From contig CAYPSX010000093.1 in NCBI GenBank assembly GCA_964413185.1, positions 1 to 14,310 on the forward strand: a stretch of DNA of 14,310 nucleotides, in the 5' to 3' direction. The DNA is from Salinivirga sp964413185. Lineage in GTDB: Bacteria > Bacteroidota > Bacteroidia > Bacteroidales > Salinivirgaceae. Positions 6,680 through 14,270 of the stretch are shown here, piece by piece. A program made the position numbers and the translations under genes. The notes under the pieces were generated by a model. It had not been told where the DNA came from, did no database searches, and saw nothing but the letters and a program-made list of their open reading frames with translations. Position 1 is the first letter of the stretch. Each line of letters begins with the position of its first letter.

Positions 6680-9085
6680 TTACAAAAGCCTGTGCTTTAT
6701 TTGCTGGTAATCCAAATAGTAAAGCACACGAATAGAAATACTGTTTTTTCCAAGTTCGGAAAAAGTTTGATTGAGATTCTCGCGAAAACTATTGATCACC
6801 TCGTCAGTTTCAGATAAAATTTGGTTTTTCCAAACCAGCGACATTTCGCTACCCGGCGCAAACTGCCACGTATAAACCAAATCAATATTAAATGCGTTGT
6901 AATTGATATCTGCCTGGTCAGCAAAATCCGGATAATCGTTCAGCGTACCATCACGGTTCAGTAAATAGTATTGATCGTAATTCACCTTTGTCCAATAGTG
7001 ACGCAAATAAAAAGTTAGTGATGAGGTAGGCGTAAAAATATAATCAATATTAATGTTATTTTCGATTTTCTGATAATTCCTGCGACCAAAAACAACGGAA
7101 TCCTCAGCCTCATTATGCTCGACATATCCAATGGAATTAAAACTATTATCACCGTTAAAACTGTAAACTAATTGAAACCTGTTTCCCAACCTCAATCGCG
7201 GACTTACCTCGTACCACATCCCGGATTGATCGTACTGATTTGCAATCCAACCCCCATAACTGAGGTCCAAAGCGAGCATTTTTCTATAATCTGATGATAT
7301 CCAGAAAGAGGCATTTTGCCACGATGCATTTTTAAATTTATAGCCCTCCACACGTGGTTCGTTGTAATCGTAGCCTTGTATTGGCTTCACTTCGGAGGTA
7401 AAGCCCATGGAAAGATGTTTGTTGGTTGTTCCGCGTGTAGAAAATTTAATTCGTGTACTTACGAATTCACTATAATCATACATAGTATTGTAATAGAAAG
7501 TAACATCATTATACCAATTGAGCATTTTCCAGAATGGTTCACGCTTTGAGTACGATAAAATTAAGCGCTGATTGCGTTCGTCGGCACTTTGCAAATAACC
7601 CAAATCATTGGGGTCATAGGTTTTGTTTTCTGTATTGTGATATATGGAAAAACGAAAATTGCCTGTAATACGCTCAATTTCTGTCCAGTACTTATAGCCA
7701 AAAGGGTTATCCAAATCGTATTTCTGACTTAACGCACCTGCTCCCCTAACAGCAATTTGCTCTTTAATTTCATAGCGCATTTGGGTACCTGTTACATTGG
7801 CGACATAATTATCTTCGGGTCGATAAATATTTGTATTTATGAGGCTGATAAAAGAGTTGTCCCGGAGGCTTTTCTCTATTACAGACACGTTATAATTGGT
7901 GAATGGCTGGGTTGTAACCTGATGATTTTCTCCTGTAACTGTATCTTTCAGGACAGCTTCGGTCTTTTGGCTCAGGGCATTTAAAAAGCCTACACTTATT
8001 CCATCCTGAGTTTTTCCGGTAATTTTTGTAGCGTTTATCAACTGTGTAGTTCCGGGGGCCTCAACCAGATCGGCACCAATTGAGTCGGCCATATCGTAGG
8101 CATGCGACATATTAACGGGAGCATCACCAATACGCCGCGAATAAAAAATTCCGGCCCGGTTAAATAGCTCCATTCCTTCTTTGAAAAACTCGCGGTTTTC
8201 GCCATAGTAAGTCTCGTACGGGCTAAGATTAAGCACTTCTTTATCAGACTTTACCTGTCCAAAATCAGGTATCAGCATCATATCGAGGGTGAAACTTTCG
8301 TTAATACCGTATTTTACATCCATTCCGCCTTTCAGCGAATAGCTGTTCTCGTGGGCATCATTCTCCACATAAGCCGACACGTAAGGAAGAAAAGCCAGGC
8401 GTACAGGAGGTTCTACGTTAGCAATTCCGGTTAACACACCTGCCTGTTTATTCATTCCCTCTGTATTGATATCCACGTAATTCCAGGTGTTTGTTTCGCG
8501 TTTACGCTGCAAAACACGCTGCATATTTATCCCCCATTCCTGATTCTTTCTTTTGGAAAACCTGAGGGCCGAGTAAGGTATTCTCATTTCTATACTCCAT
8601 CCGTTGGGCGTATGATGAACGGCAGATTCCCAAACAGCATTCCAGCCATGGTCATTATATGTTGTTTTTTTTATATCAACCTGTACGCCCGATGCGGTTA
8701 CAAAAAAACCGTACGATTTACTGGCATCGTTATAAGGGTCTATATACACGCCGAAATAATCGGCCAGGTTAAAATCATCTCTTTTCCCAAGGCTTTTGGA
8801 TATTAAATGTGGCTTAGAATCTTCCAGAAAAGCACCAACATAAAGCGCTTCATCGTCGTACACAAACTTTACAATAGTTGTTTCTGATGGTTCTTTACCA
8901 TTATAAGGGCTATATTGATAGAAGTCGGTAGCTTCTTTAGCGGCACTCCAGCATAGTTCGGTTAGTTTTCCGTCTACTTTTACTGTTTCTATAGTTCGTG
9001 AAGCTTTCGCTATTTTGGTTTCCTGAGCTTGCACATGCACAACAAAAACAATAGCCAACAAAATGCTGGTTAAAAATCGGTTCAT
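6680..9085 (-). CDS. DUF5916 outer-membrane protein with CBM9-like N-terminal domain
   Basis: An 801-residue exported protein. Residues 1-20 form a signal peptide (hydrophobic core SILLAIVFVV, probable cleavage after AQA-like VHVQA). Residues about 30-230 resemble the family-9 carbohydrate-binding fold: VDGKLTELCWSAA, then FVYDDEALYVGAF, DYFGVYIDPYND and WSIEMRIPYSALRF. The remainder is rich in alternating aromatic strands typical of an outer-membrane beta-barrel, with the family hallmark LNLSPYETYYGENREFFKEG near 285-305. This domain pair is the DUF5916 family, very common in Bacteroidota; its biochemical role is not established to my knowledge, and a ligand cannot be named. No SusC or SusD gene is adjacent, so it is not obviously part of a polysaccharide utilisation locus. 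It has its own promoter. It ends 10 bp from the asnB stop with no terminator between. Confidence 0.88.
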   Translation of the reverse strand: MNRFLTSILLAIVFVVHVQAQETKIAKASRTIETVKVDGKLTELCWSAAKEATDFYQYSPYNGKEPSETTIVKFVYDDEALYVGAFLEDSKPHLISKSLGKRDDFNLADYFGVYIDPYNDASKSYGFFVTASGVQVDIKKTTYNDHGWNAVWESAVHHTPNGWSIEMRIPYSALRFSKRKNQEWGINMQRVLQRKRETNTWNYVDINTEGMNKQAGVLTGIANVEPPVRLAFLPYVSAYVENDAHENSYSLKGGMDVKYGINESFTLDMMLIPDFGQVKSDKEVLNLSPYETYYGENREFFKEGMELFNRAGIFYSRRIGDAPVNMSHAYDMADSIGADLVEAPGTTQLINATKITGKTQDGISVGFLNALSQKTEAVLKDTVTGENHQVTTQPFTNYNVSVIEKSLRDNSFISLINTNIYRPEDNYVANVTGTQMRYEIKEQIAVRGAGALSQKYDLDNPFGYKYWTEIERITGNFRFSIYHNTENKTYDPNDLGYLQSADERNQRLILSYSKREPFWKMLNWYNDVTFYYNTMYDYSEFVSTRIKFSTRGTTNKHLSMGFTSEVKPIQGYDYNEPRVEGYKFKNASWQNASFWISSDYRKMLALDLSYGGWIANQYDQSGMWYEVSPRLRLGNRFQLVYSFNGDNSFNSIGYVEHNEAEDSVVFGRRNYQKIENNINIDYIFTPTSSLTFYLRHYWTKVNYDQYYLLNRDGTLNDYPDFADQADINYNAFNIDLVYTWQFAPGSEMSLVWKNQILSETDEVINSFRENLNQTFSELGKNSISIRVLYYLDYQQIKHRLL

Positions 9086-9145
9086 AAAAAATTCTTTTCT
9101 CAGTTATCAGTTGCCGTTCCGTCAGAAATTGAACAAAAAAGGCGC

Positions 9146-9177
9146 CAAAGATAATTGTCTTCTTATTATCAGACAAA
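9146..9177 (-). promoter_or_regulatory. Bacteroidota-type promoter of the DUF5916 gene
   Basis: On the minus strand TTTG (9177-9174), 20 nt, then TATCTTTG (9153-9146) is a full match to the -33/-7 consensus with ideal spacing. The inferred transcription start near 9139-9141 gives a leader of about 55 nt to the ATG at 9085. This indicates that the gene is transcribed separately from yebC, which ends at 9240. It is the best-formed promoter in the window. Confidence 0.7.
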
Positions 9178-9239
9178 TAAGTATTTTTTTTGATTTTCGA
9201 GCATCCCATTCCTTTTAGCAAATGCTTATCGGTTGTGTA

Positions 9240-9989
9240 TCAAGACAATTCCGCTTCCAGTTCGGGTGTCATTTCCAGGTTATGATAGACGTTTTGCACA
9301 TCATCGTTTTCTTCAAAATCGTCGATTGTTGCCAAAACTTTTTTAGCGGTTTCAAGATCGACCTCTTTAGATGAATTTGGAATACGCTGTAAACCTGCAT
9401 TTTCGGGTGTTATGCCGATATCATCAAGCTTTTTTTGCATGGCCCCAAACTCCTCCATGGGAGTAGTTATCACAAGCAAATCGCCCTCACTGTCGAACTC
9501 TTCGGCACCGGCGTCTATCAACTCAAGTTCAAGCTCTTCCAAATCTTCAATTGTATCTTTTGAAATGGTAAATACTCCTTTTCGCTCAAAGATAAAACTC
9601 AGCGAACCATTCTTCCCCAGGCTGCCGCCGTGTTTAGCGAATATAGAGCGCACATCGCTCACAGTGCGATTGTTATTATCGGTCATACATTCGACAAAGA
9701 TTCCAACACCGCCCTGGGCATAGCCTTCGAATGTCATTTCAGCGAGGTTTTCACTGGACTTATCCGAAGCTTTATCAATAGCGCGCTGAATGTTATCTTT
9801 GGGCATATTGATGCTTCTTGCATTTTGTATAGCAAGACGCAACCGTGGATTATTCTCAGGATCAGGGTCGTTGCCTTCTTTTACTGCTATAATAATTTCT
9901 TTGGAAATACGTGTAAACATTTTAGCCCTTTTGGCGTCCTGTGCACCTTTGCGGTGTTTAATATTTGCCCATTTACTGTGTCCTGCCAT
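9240..9989 (-). CDS. yebC: YebC/PmpR/TACO1 family protein
   Basis: Conserved cytoplasmic protein of 249 residues, the family's usual length. It begins MAGHSKWANIKHRK, an invariant start for the family, continues with the Asn/Arg-rich stretch DPENNPRLRLAIQNAR and the central GGSLGKNGSLSFIFERKG, and ends in an acidic tail. Family members were long annotated as transcriptional regulators (PmpR); the mitochondrial homologue TACO1 and later bacterial work point to a role in translation, easing ribosome passage through difficult sequences. Which role applies here cannot be read from sequence. It is divergent from miaB. A -7 element at 10078-10085 lies about 90 nt upstream. No clear terminator is seen in the 154 nt between its stop and the DUF5916 start. 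Confidence 0.95.
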   Translation of the reverse strand: MAGHSKWANIKHRKGAQDAKRAKMFTRISKEIIIAVKEGNDPDPENNPRLRLAIQNARSINMPKDNIQRAIDKASDKSSENLAEMTFEGYAQGGVGIFVECMTDNNNRTVSDVRSIFAKHGGSLGKNGSLSFIFERKGVFTISKDTIEDLEELELELIDAGAEEFDSEGDLLVITTPMEEFGAMQKKLDDIGITPENAGLQRIPNSSKEVDLETAKKVLATIDDFEENDDVQNVYHNLEMTPELEAELS

Positions 9990-10077
9990 AATTCAATTCT
10001 TTTCCGGTTACTTTCTAAAAATCAGCATAAAACATTATACAATTGCTTCAGCACAATACGCTCAAGTTTTCAGAACA

Positions 10078-10105
10078 CAAAGCTACAAAAAATTGTTTGT
10101 CCAAC
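10078..10105 (-). promoter_or_regulatory. Probable yebC promoter
   Basis: The minus strand reads TAGCTTTG (10085-10078), a full match to the TAnnTTTG -7 element. The nearest -33-like element is GTTG (10105-10102), with a 16-nt spacer that is shorter than the usual 19-21. The leader to the yebC ATG would be about 80 nt. Confidence 0.45.
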
Positions 10106-10199
10106 ATGAATAAGCAATGGGCCAAAAAAAATGGTTATTGTATTGTAAATTAACAGATAAATAAGCTGATTATTTACCAGCACATCGCATTGATAGCAC

Positions 10200-10207
10200 T
10201 ATATTTG
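10200..10207 (+). promoter_or_regulatory. Probable -7 element of miaB
   Basis: TATATTTG matches TAnnTTTG exactly. The -33 region is poor: TTTA at 10173-10176 is too far at 23 nt. If used, transcription would start near 10213-10215, nearly on top of the first in-frame ATG at 10216, which favours the second ATG at 10234 as the translation start or implies an almost leaderless message. Confidence 0.4.
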
Positions 10208-10215
10208 CATCGCCA

Positions 10216-11556
10216 ATGAAAATCAAAACAAAAATGCAGAAGAAAAAACTATACATAGAAACTTATGGCTGCCAAATGAATGTTGCCGACAGCGAAGTTG
10301 TGGCAAGCGTTTTAGGAGAACAGGATTATGAAATAACGCGCGATATAAATTCAGCCGATTTGGTTCTGATCAATACATGTTCTATTCGCGAAAATGCAGA
10401 ACAAAAGATATGGAACCGACTGGATGCGCTGAAATACAACAAGAAACAAAATCCAAATTTAAAAGTGGGCGTTATTGGCTGCATGGCGGAGAGACTTGGC
10501 GACAAACTCACCGAACATAAGGCTGTAAGCGTTGTAGCCGGCCCCGATACTTACCGGAAATTGCCCGGCCTCCTTCAAATGGCCGATCAGGGTAAACCTG
10601 CCATTGATGTAGAATTATCTACGGAAGAAACGTATCATGGAGTCATCCCTAAAAGATTGGAAGAAACAAGCTTAGGAGGCTTTGTTTCCATCAGCCGCGG
10701 CTGCAATAACTTTTGCACCTATTGCATTGTGCCGTATACCCGTGGCCGCGAACGAAGCCGCGATCCCGAAGACATTTTGCAAGAAGTAAAAAAACTAATT
10801 GCTACAGGTCATAAAGAAGTTACGCTTTTAGGCCAGAATGTGAATTCATATTATTGGGAAAAAGATGACGAAAAATTCGACTTCCCCGATCTTTTAAAAA
10901 GTGTATCAAAACTGAACACAAGTGTTCGAATTCGCTTCACCACATCACACCCAAAAGACATCTCAGATAAACTCATTTATACGATTGCAGAACATAAAAA
11001 TATTTGCAACCACATTCACCTTCCGGTTCAGTCGGGCAGCAACAAAATATTAAAGCTAATGAACCGGAAATACGACCGGGAGTGGTATCTTGACCGCATT
11101 ACAAAAATTAAAGAATTGATACCCGATTGCGGCATTACAACAGATGTTTTCTGCGGGTTCCACAGCGAAACCGAAGAAGACCACGCTCAAACCCTGTCGC
11201 TAATGAAAGAGGTTGAATTCGATTGGGCATTCATGTTCAAATACAGCGAGCGCGAAGGAACCTACGCTGCAAAACACCTGCCCGACAATGTTCCGGAAGA
11301 GGTAAAAGGGAAGCGACTGCAGGAAATTATTGACTTACAACAAACGCTATCGTTGCAAAGCAACAAACGCGACATTGGTAAAACATTCACAGTGCTGGCA
11401 GAAGGTGTTTCAAAAAAGTCATCTGAAGAACTTTTCGGACGAAACGAACAAAACAAAGTAATTGTATTCCCCAAAGGTGAATACAAACCGGGCGATTATG
11501 TAAACGTAAAAGTAACAAATTGCTCGTCGGCAACTTTAAGAGGCGAACTGGCCTAA
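10216..11556 (+). CDS. miaB: tRNA-2-methylthio-N6-dimethylallyladenosine synthase (radical SAM methylthiotransferase)
   Basis: Adds a methylthio group to i6A37 of tRNAs that read codons starting with U, using S-adenosylmethionine and two [4Fe-4S] clusters. The 446-residue protein has all three parts of the family. The N-terminal methylthiotransferase domain has cluster ligands Cys19 (ETYGCQMN), Cys54 (NTCS) and Cys89 (GCMAER). The radical SAM core has CNNFCTYC, with Cys163, Cys167 and Cys170. The C-terminal TRAM RNA-binding domain covers about 380-445. QMNVADSEV and HLPVQSGS separate MiaB from the ribosomal RimO and the t6A-specific MtaB. ATG 10234 (MQKKKLYIETYGCQ) is a good alternative start, seven codons on, and would fit the promoter better. 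It is divergent from yebC; the next gene begins 53 bp after the stop, possibly in the same transcript. Confidence 0.95.
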   Translation: MKIKTKMQKKKLYIETYGCQMNVADSEVVASVLGEQDYEITRDINSADLVLINTCSIRENAEQKIWNRLDALKYNKKQNPNLKVGVIGCMAERLGDKLTEHKAVSVVAGPDTYRKLPGLLQMADQGKPAIDVELSTEETYHGVIPKRLEETSLGGFVSISRGCNNFCTYCIVPYTRGRERSRDPEDILQEVKKLIATGHKEVTLLGQNVNSYYWEKDDEKFDFPDLLKSVSKLNTSVRIRFTTSHPKDISDKLIYTIAEHKNICNHIHLPVQSGSNKILKLMNRKYDREWYLDRITKIKELIPDCGITTDVFCGFHSETEEDHAQTLSLMKEVEFDWAFMFKYSEREGTYAAKHLPDNVPEEVKGKRLQEIIDLQQTLSLQSNKRDIGKTFTVLAEGVSKKSSEELFGRNEQNKVIVFPKGEYKPGDYVNVKVTNCSSATLRGELA

Positions 11557-11609
11557 AACCTAAATAGGGCGCTTAAGAAAACTCCAATAATTATAAAAAA
11601 CATCCAATT

Positions 11610-11972
11610 ATGAGTAATGAACTGAAGGAATACCGGGAATACCGGCAAAAAATGAACGAGAGAATTCTTGATGGCGACAACAAAGTAATTAAACGGATTT
11701 TCAATCTCGACACCAACACCTACATGGAAGGCGCTCTGGATACGCGCACAAAAGAGATGCTCGGACTTGTATCTTCCATGGTTTTGCGATGCGACGACTG
11801 CATAAAATACCACGTGGAGCAATGCCATAAATTAGGAATTACAAAAGAAGAAATGTATGAAATATTCAGCGTGGCCAACGTCGTTGGCGGCACCATTGTA
11901 ATCCCCCACATGCGCAGGGCTGTTGAGTTTTGGGATGCTTTGGAAGAAGAAAAAAACAATTCAGTTGAATAG
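11610..11972 (+). CDS. Carboxymuconolactone decarboxylase/AhpD-like protein
   Basis: A 120-residue all-helical protein of the CMD superfamily. The AhpD-type redox motif CxxCxxxH is visible as Cys61-Asp-Asp-Cys64 with His68, inside RCDDCIKYHVEQC. This motif is the thiol pair used by AhpD in peroxidase recycling and is shared by many small uncharacterised CMD proteins, which form oligomers in the cytoplasm. A gamma-carboxymuconolactone decarboxylase activity is unlikely because the redox cysteines are present and no aromatic degradation genes are nearby. The most cautious reading is a thiol-disulfide or peroxide-defence protein of unknown partner; no alkyl hydroperoxide reductase gene is in view. 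It lies 53 bp after miaB on the same strand, and the next gene has its own promoter, so it probably shares the miaB transcript or uses an unseen promoter. Confidence 0.85.
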   Translation: MSNELKEYREYRQKMNERILDGDNKVIKRIFNLDTNTYMEGALDTRTKEMLGLVSSMVLRCDDCIKYHVEQCHKLGITKEEMYEIFSVANVVGGTIVIPHMRRAVEFWDALEEEKNNSVE

Positions 11973-11995
11973 TCTTTGCAAGAAAACATTAATCC

Positions 11996-12028
11996 TTTGC
12001 TTTTTATGCAGGTTTTGAAGTAAATTTG
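11996..12028 (+). promoter_or_regulatory. Bacteroidota-type promoter of the lyase-hepT-mntA unit
   Basis: TTTG (11996-11999), 21 nt, then TAAATTTG (12021-12028) matches both consensus elements. The inferred start of transcription near 12034-12036 abuts the upstream in-frame ATG at 12037 but leaves a 40-nt leader before the ATG at 12076, which therefore is the better start. This promoter would serve the lyase and, because the genes overlap, hepT and mntA too. Confidence 0.6.
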
Positions 12029-12075
12029 AACAAGATATGCAGTATTTTTTCCAGAAACCAGCAAAAGCGCAATAT

Positions 12076-13536
12076 ATGAGGATAGAAAAAGATATGATTG
12101 GAGAAAAAAAAATTGAAGATTCAGCATTGTATGGCATACATGCTTTGCGGGCAAAAGAAAATTTCCCGGGGCAATCATCATTTAATTCCAAATGGTACAC
12201 GGCCATGGGACTGGTAAAGCTGGCTTGCTATGAAACGTACGGGAAATATGCAAAAGCCTTGAAAACAAAGTTTGCAGACAACATTCCCGTCTCCCTCATC
12301 GCCCCTGAAATTATTGATGCACTAAAAAAAGCCGCAACTGAAGTGTCCGGCGGAGAGCACATTGAGCATTTTATTGTACCGGCAGTACAAGGCGGTGCCG
12401 GCACGAGCATCAACATGAACATCAACGAAATCGTTGCCAATCGAGCACTTCAATTATCCGGAAAAAAGCCCGGGAATTATGAGCACATTGATCCGGTGGA
12501 GCATGCCAACATTTTCCAAAGCACAAACGATACGGTTCCAACCGCGCTCAGAGTGGCCATTATGCAACTTCTGGATCAGCTTGAAGAAGCAATAAACCGT
12601 TCGCGAAACGAATTTGAACAGGCAGAAACAAAATTTCGCAATGCCATGCGACCCGGATACACACAATTGCAACAAGCTGTTCCCACTTCGTATGGAAAAA
12701 TGTTTAGTGCATTCAGCGATGCATTGTCGCGCGATTGGTGGCGGGTATCGAAATGTTTTGAACGCATCAAAGTAGTCAATTTGGGCGGAAGCGCCATTGG
12801 AACGGGTATTACCGTGCCTACATATTTCATTATGGAGGTAGTACCAACGCTGCAAAAGCTCACCAACCTGCAAATTACACGTAGCGAAAACATGATAGAC
12901 ACCACCAGCAACCTGGATGTTTTTGTGGAAATTCATGCTACACTAAAAGCACACGCCGTGAACCTGGAAAAAGCCGCTTCTGATTTGCGGTTATTGGCAG
13001 CCGATATTTCGCGTCACACTGAGTTTCACATACCAACGAGACAAGCCGGAAGCTCAATAATGCCGGGCAAAGTAAACCCTGTAATTCCGGAATTTATCAT
13101 AAGCGCAGCCCATAAAATTTATGCAAACGATATGCTTGTAAGTTCGCTTTGCGGACAGGGTCAACTGGAGCTCAATGCCTATTTGCCACAAATTGGCGAT
13201 GCCATTCTCAACAGCCTCGATTTATTGATTGCGGCCAATCAAACCATGACAAAAAACCTCGTTAGCGGAATAAAAATTGATATTGAGAAAGCAACCGAAC
13301 AGCTCTACTACAGCCCATCAATAGCAACAGCGCTGGTACCATACATTGGATACAACAAAGCCGGCGAACTGGCCAAATTCATGAAAGAAAAAAACACGAG
13401 CATTTTCAACGCCAATGAAAAACTGAAACTCATTGACCAGCATAAACTAAACGAAATTACCAATCCACAGAACCTATTGAAACTGGGATTTCGGCCCGGA
13501 GAAATAAATGAAAACATTCAAAATCATGAAGAATAA
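12076..13536 (+). CDS. aspA: Aspartate ammonia-lyase-like enzyme (fumarase/aspartase superfamily)
   Basis: Cytoplasmic enzyme of 486 residues that by family would split aspartate into fumarate and ammonia. Signatures: STNDTVPT at 149-156; GYTQLQQAVP at 194-203; GSAIGTG further on; and the signature loop GSSIMPGKVNP at 325-335, whose serines include the catalytic base. The TQ pair in the second motif and the N-terminus RIEKDMIGEKKI...YGIHALRA favour aspartase over fumarase, which has TH. Two positions differ from the E. coli aspartase form GRTQLQDAVP (Arg to Tyr, Asp to Gln), so this may be a divergent subgroup. The start at 12076 is preferred to 12037: family similarity begins here and the promoter lies at 11996-12028. 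The last 11 bp overlap hepT. A fumarase or related lyase activity is not excluded. Confidence 0.85.
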   Translation: MRIEKDMIGEKKIEDSALYGIHALRAKENFPGQSSFNSKWYTAMGLVKLACYETYGKYAKALKTKFADNIPVSLIAPEIIDALKKAATEVSGGEHIEHFIVPAVQGGAGTSINMNINEIVANRALQLSGKKPGNYEHIDPVEHANIFQSTNDTVPTALRVAIMQLLDQLEEAINRSRNEFEQAETKFRNAMRPGYTQLQQAVPTSYGKMFSAFSDALSRDWWRVSKCFERIKVVNLGGSAIGTGITVPTYFIMEVVPTLQKLTNLQITRSENMIDTTSNLDVFVEIHATLKAHAVNLEKAASDLRLLAADISRHTEFHIPTRQAGSSIMPGKVNPVIPEFIISAAHKIYANDMLVSSLCGQGQLELNAYLPQIGDAILNSLDLLIAANQTMTKNLVSGIKIDIEKATEQLYYSPSIATALVPYIGYNKAGELAKFMKEKNTSIFNANEKLKLIDQHKLNEITNPQNLLKLGFRPGEINENIQNHEE

Positions 13537-13960
13537 AGATATACGGTGGCAACAAAGGTTCAGCAATTTCAAGAAAGCATTTGAACAGCTTTCCAGCTTT
13601 CTTGAGCATAAAAACCTGAACAAAATGGAAGAGCAGGGGCTAATAAAAGCTTTCGAATACACGTATGAACTAAGTTGGAAAACGCTCCAGGACCTCCTGC
13701 AGGAAAAAGGATATAAAGACATTAACGGTCCCAGACCGGCAATTGAGCAAAGCTTTCAGGACGGATACATCAAAGATGGAATGGGCTGGATGCGAATGCA
13801 TAAAAGCAGGAACCTTACAAGTCATACCTACAATGAACAAATAGCCATTGAAATCATTACAGGAATAAAAGAAGAATATTATAACCTGCTTAAAAGCCTT
13901 AAAGAAAGATTGGAAAAGGAACTGAATCATCCACAAAACCCCTTACTAAATGATGAATGA
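13526..13960 (+). CDS. hepT: HepT-like HEPN toxin (HI0074 family, nucleotidyltransferase partner)
   Basis: A 144-residue helical protein of the family first called nucleotidyltransferase substrate-binding protein (HI0074). It contains the HEPN ribonuclease motif RX4HXY as Arg95-NLTS-His100-Thr-Tyr102, preceded by GWMRMHKS, so the toxin active site is intact. In the characterised HepT-MntA system the toxin cleaves RNA and is silenced when MntA attaches AMP to the motif's tyrosine; Tyr102 is the matching residue. The start at 13526 (MKNKDIRWQQRF) fits the family; an ATG at 13508 would add six residues and lengthen the overlap with the lyase gene from 11 to 29 bp. The stop overlaps mntA by 11 bp. 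No separate promoter is seen, so expression probably depends on the lyase promoter. Confidence 0.88.
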   Translation: MKNKDIRWQQRFSNFKKAFEQLSSFLEHKNLNKMEEQGLIKAFEYTYELSWKTLQDLLQEKGYKDINGPRPAIEQSFQDGYIKDGMGWMRMHKSRNLTSHTYNEQIAIEIITGIKEEYYNLLKSLKERLEKELNHPQNPLLNDE

Positions 13961-14270
13961 AAAAAAATATGGCCTTGATGCAGATGTACTGAAAAACATT
14001 CTTGCTGTTTTCGACAGATACGACAAAATATCGGAGGTTATACTATTTGGTTCACGGGCAAAAGGCAATTCTGACCCGGGTTCAGATATAGATTTGGTTT
14101 TAAAAGGAGATAATCTGGAAACAAACGACATAATCGACATTTCACTTCAACTTGATGACCTTGAATTACCGTATAAATTCGACCTGGTTATTTACAATCA
14201 AATAGAAGAACAAGCGCTTTTAGATCATATATCCCGGGTTGGCATTACACTATTCAGTGTCTGTCCATAA
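13950..14270 (+). CDS. mntA: MntA-like minimal nucleotidyltransferase antitoxin
   Basis: A 106-residue minimal nucleotidyltransferase of the MNT (DNA polymerase beta) fold. The defining GSX10DXD motif is complete: Gly34-Ser35, ten residues, Asp46-Ile-Asp48. A third acidic residue, Asp78 in YKFDLVIY, completes the usual metal site. Such proteins transfer AMP from ATP to the tyrosine of the partner HEPN toxin, a type VII toxin-antitoxin mechanism. It overlaps hepT by 11 bp (ATG at 13950; a second ATG at 13953 would overlap by 8), which suggests translational coupling in the order toxin then antitoxin. The final residues FSVCP look unlike the usual family end and are encoded at the edge of the non-coding tail, so the natural C-terminus may have been replaced. 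Confidence 0.88.
   Translation: MMNEKKYGLDADVLKNILAVFDRYDKISEVILFGSRAKGNSDPGSDIDLVLKGDNLETNDIIDISLQLDDLELPYKFDLVIYNQIEEQALLDHISRVGITLFSVCP

Noticed and set aside
6682..6700. Short hairpin AAAGC-loop-GCTTT at the asnB/DUF5916 junction
   Set aside because: Only five weak base pairs, inside the DUF5916 coding region, with no T run; not a credible terminator.
9186..9239. Possible yebC terminator using AGCAT/ATGCT
   Set aside because: A five-pair stem with a long loop is too weak to call.
10110..10145. Dyad CAATgggCCA / TGGttATTG between yebC and miaB
   Set aside because: Broken stem with unequal bulges in AT-rich DNA and no associated T tract in a useful place; likely chance.
11553..12206. Several minus-strand open frames across the CMD gene and the lyase promoter
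   Set aside because: They lie over real plus-strand genes and a promoter, and encode no recognisable protein.
12454..12936. Open frame of 160 codons opposite the lyase gene
   Set aside because: Shadow of a clearly conserved enzyme on the other strand; its residues show no motif or plausible domain.
11610..14270. Idea that the CMD, lyase and HepT-MntA genes form a new defence island
   Set aside because: No nuclease, helicase, phage or mobile gene accompanies the pair, and CMD and lyase are ordinary metabolic or redox families; HepT-MntA alone does not make a defence island.
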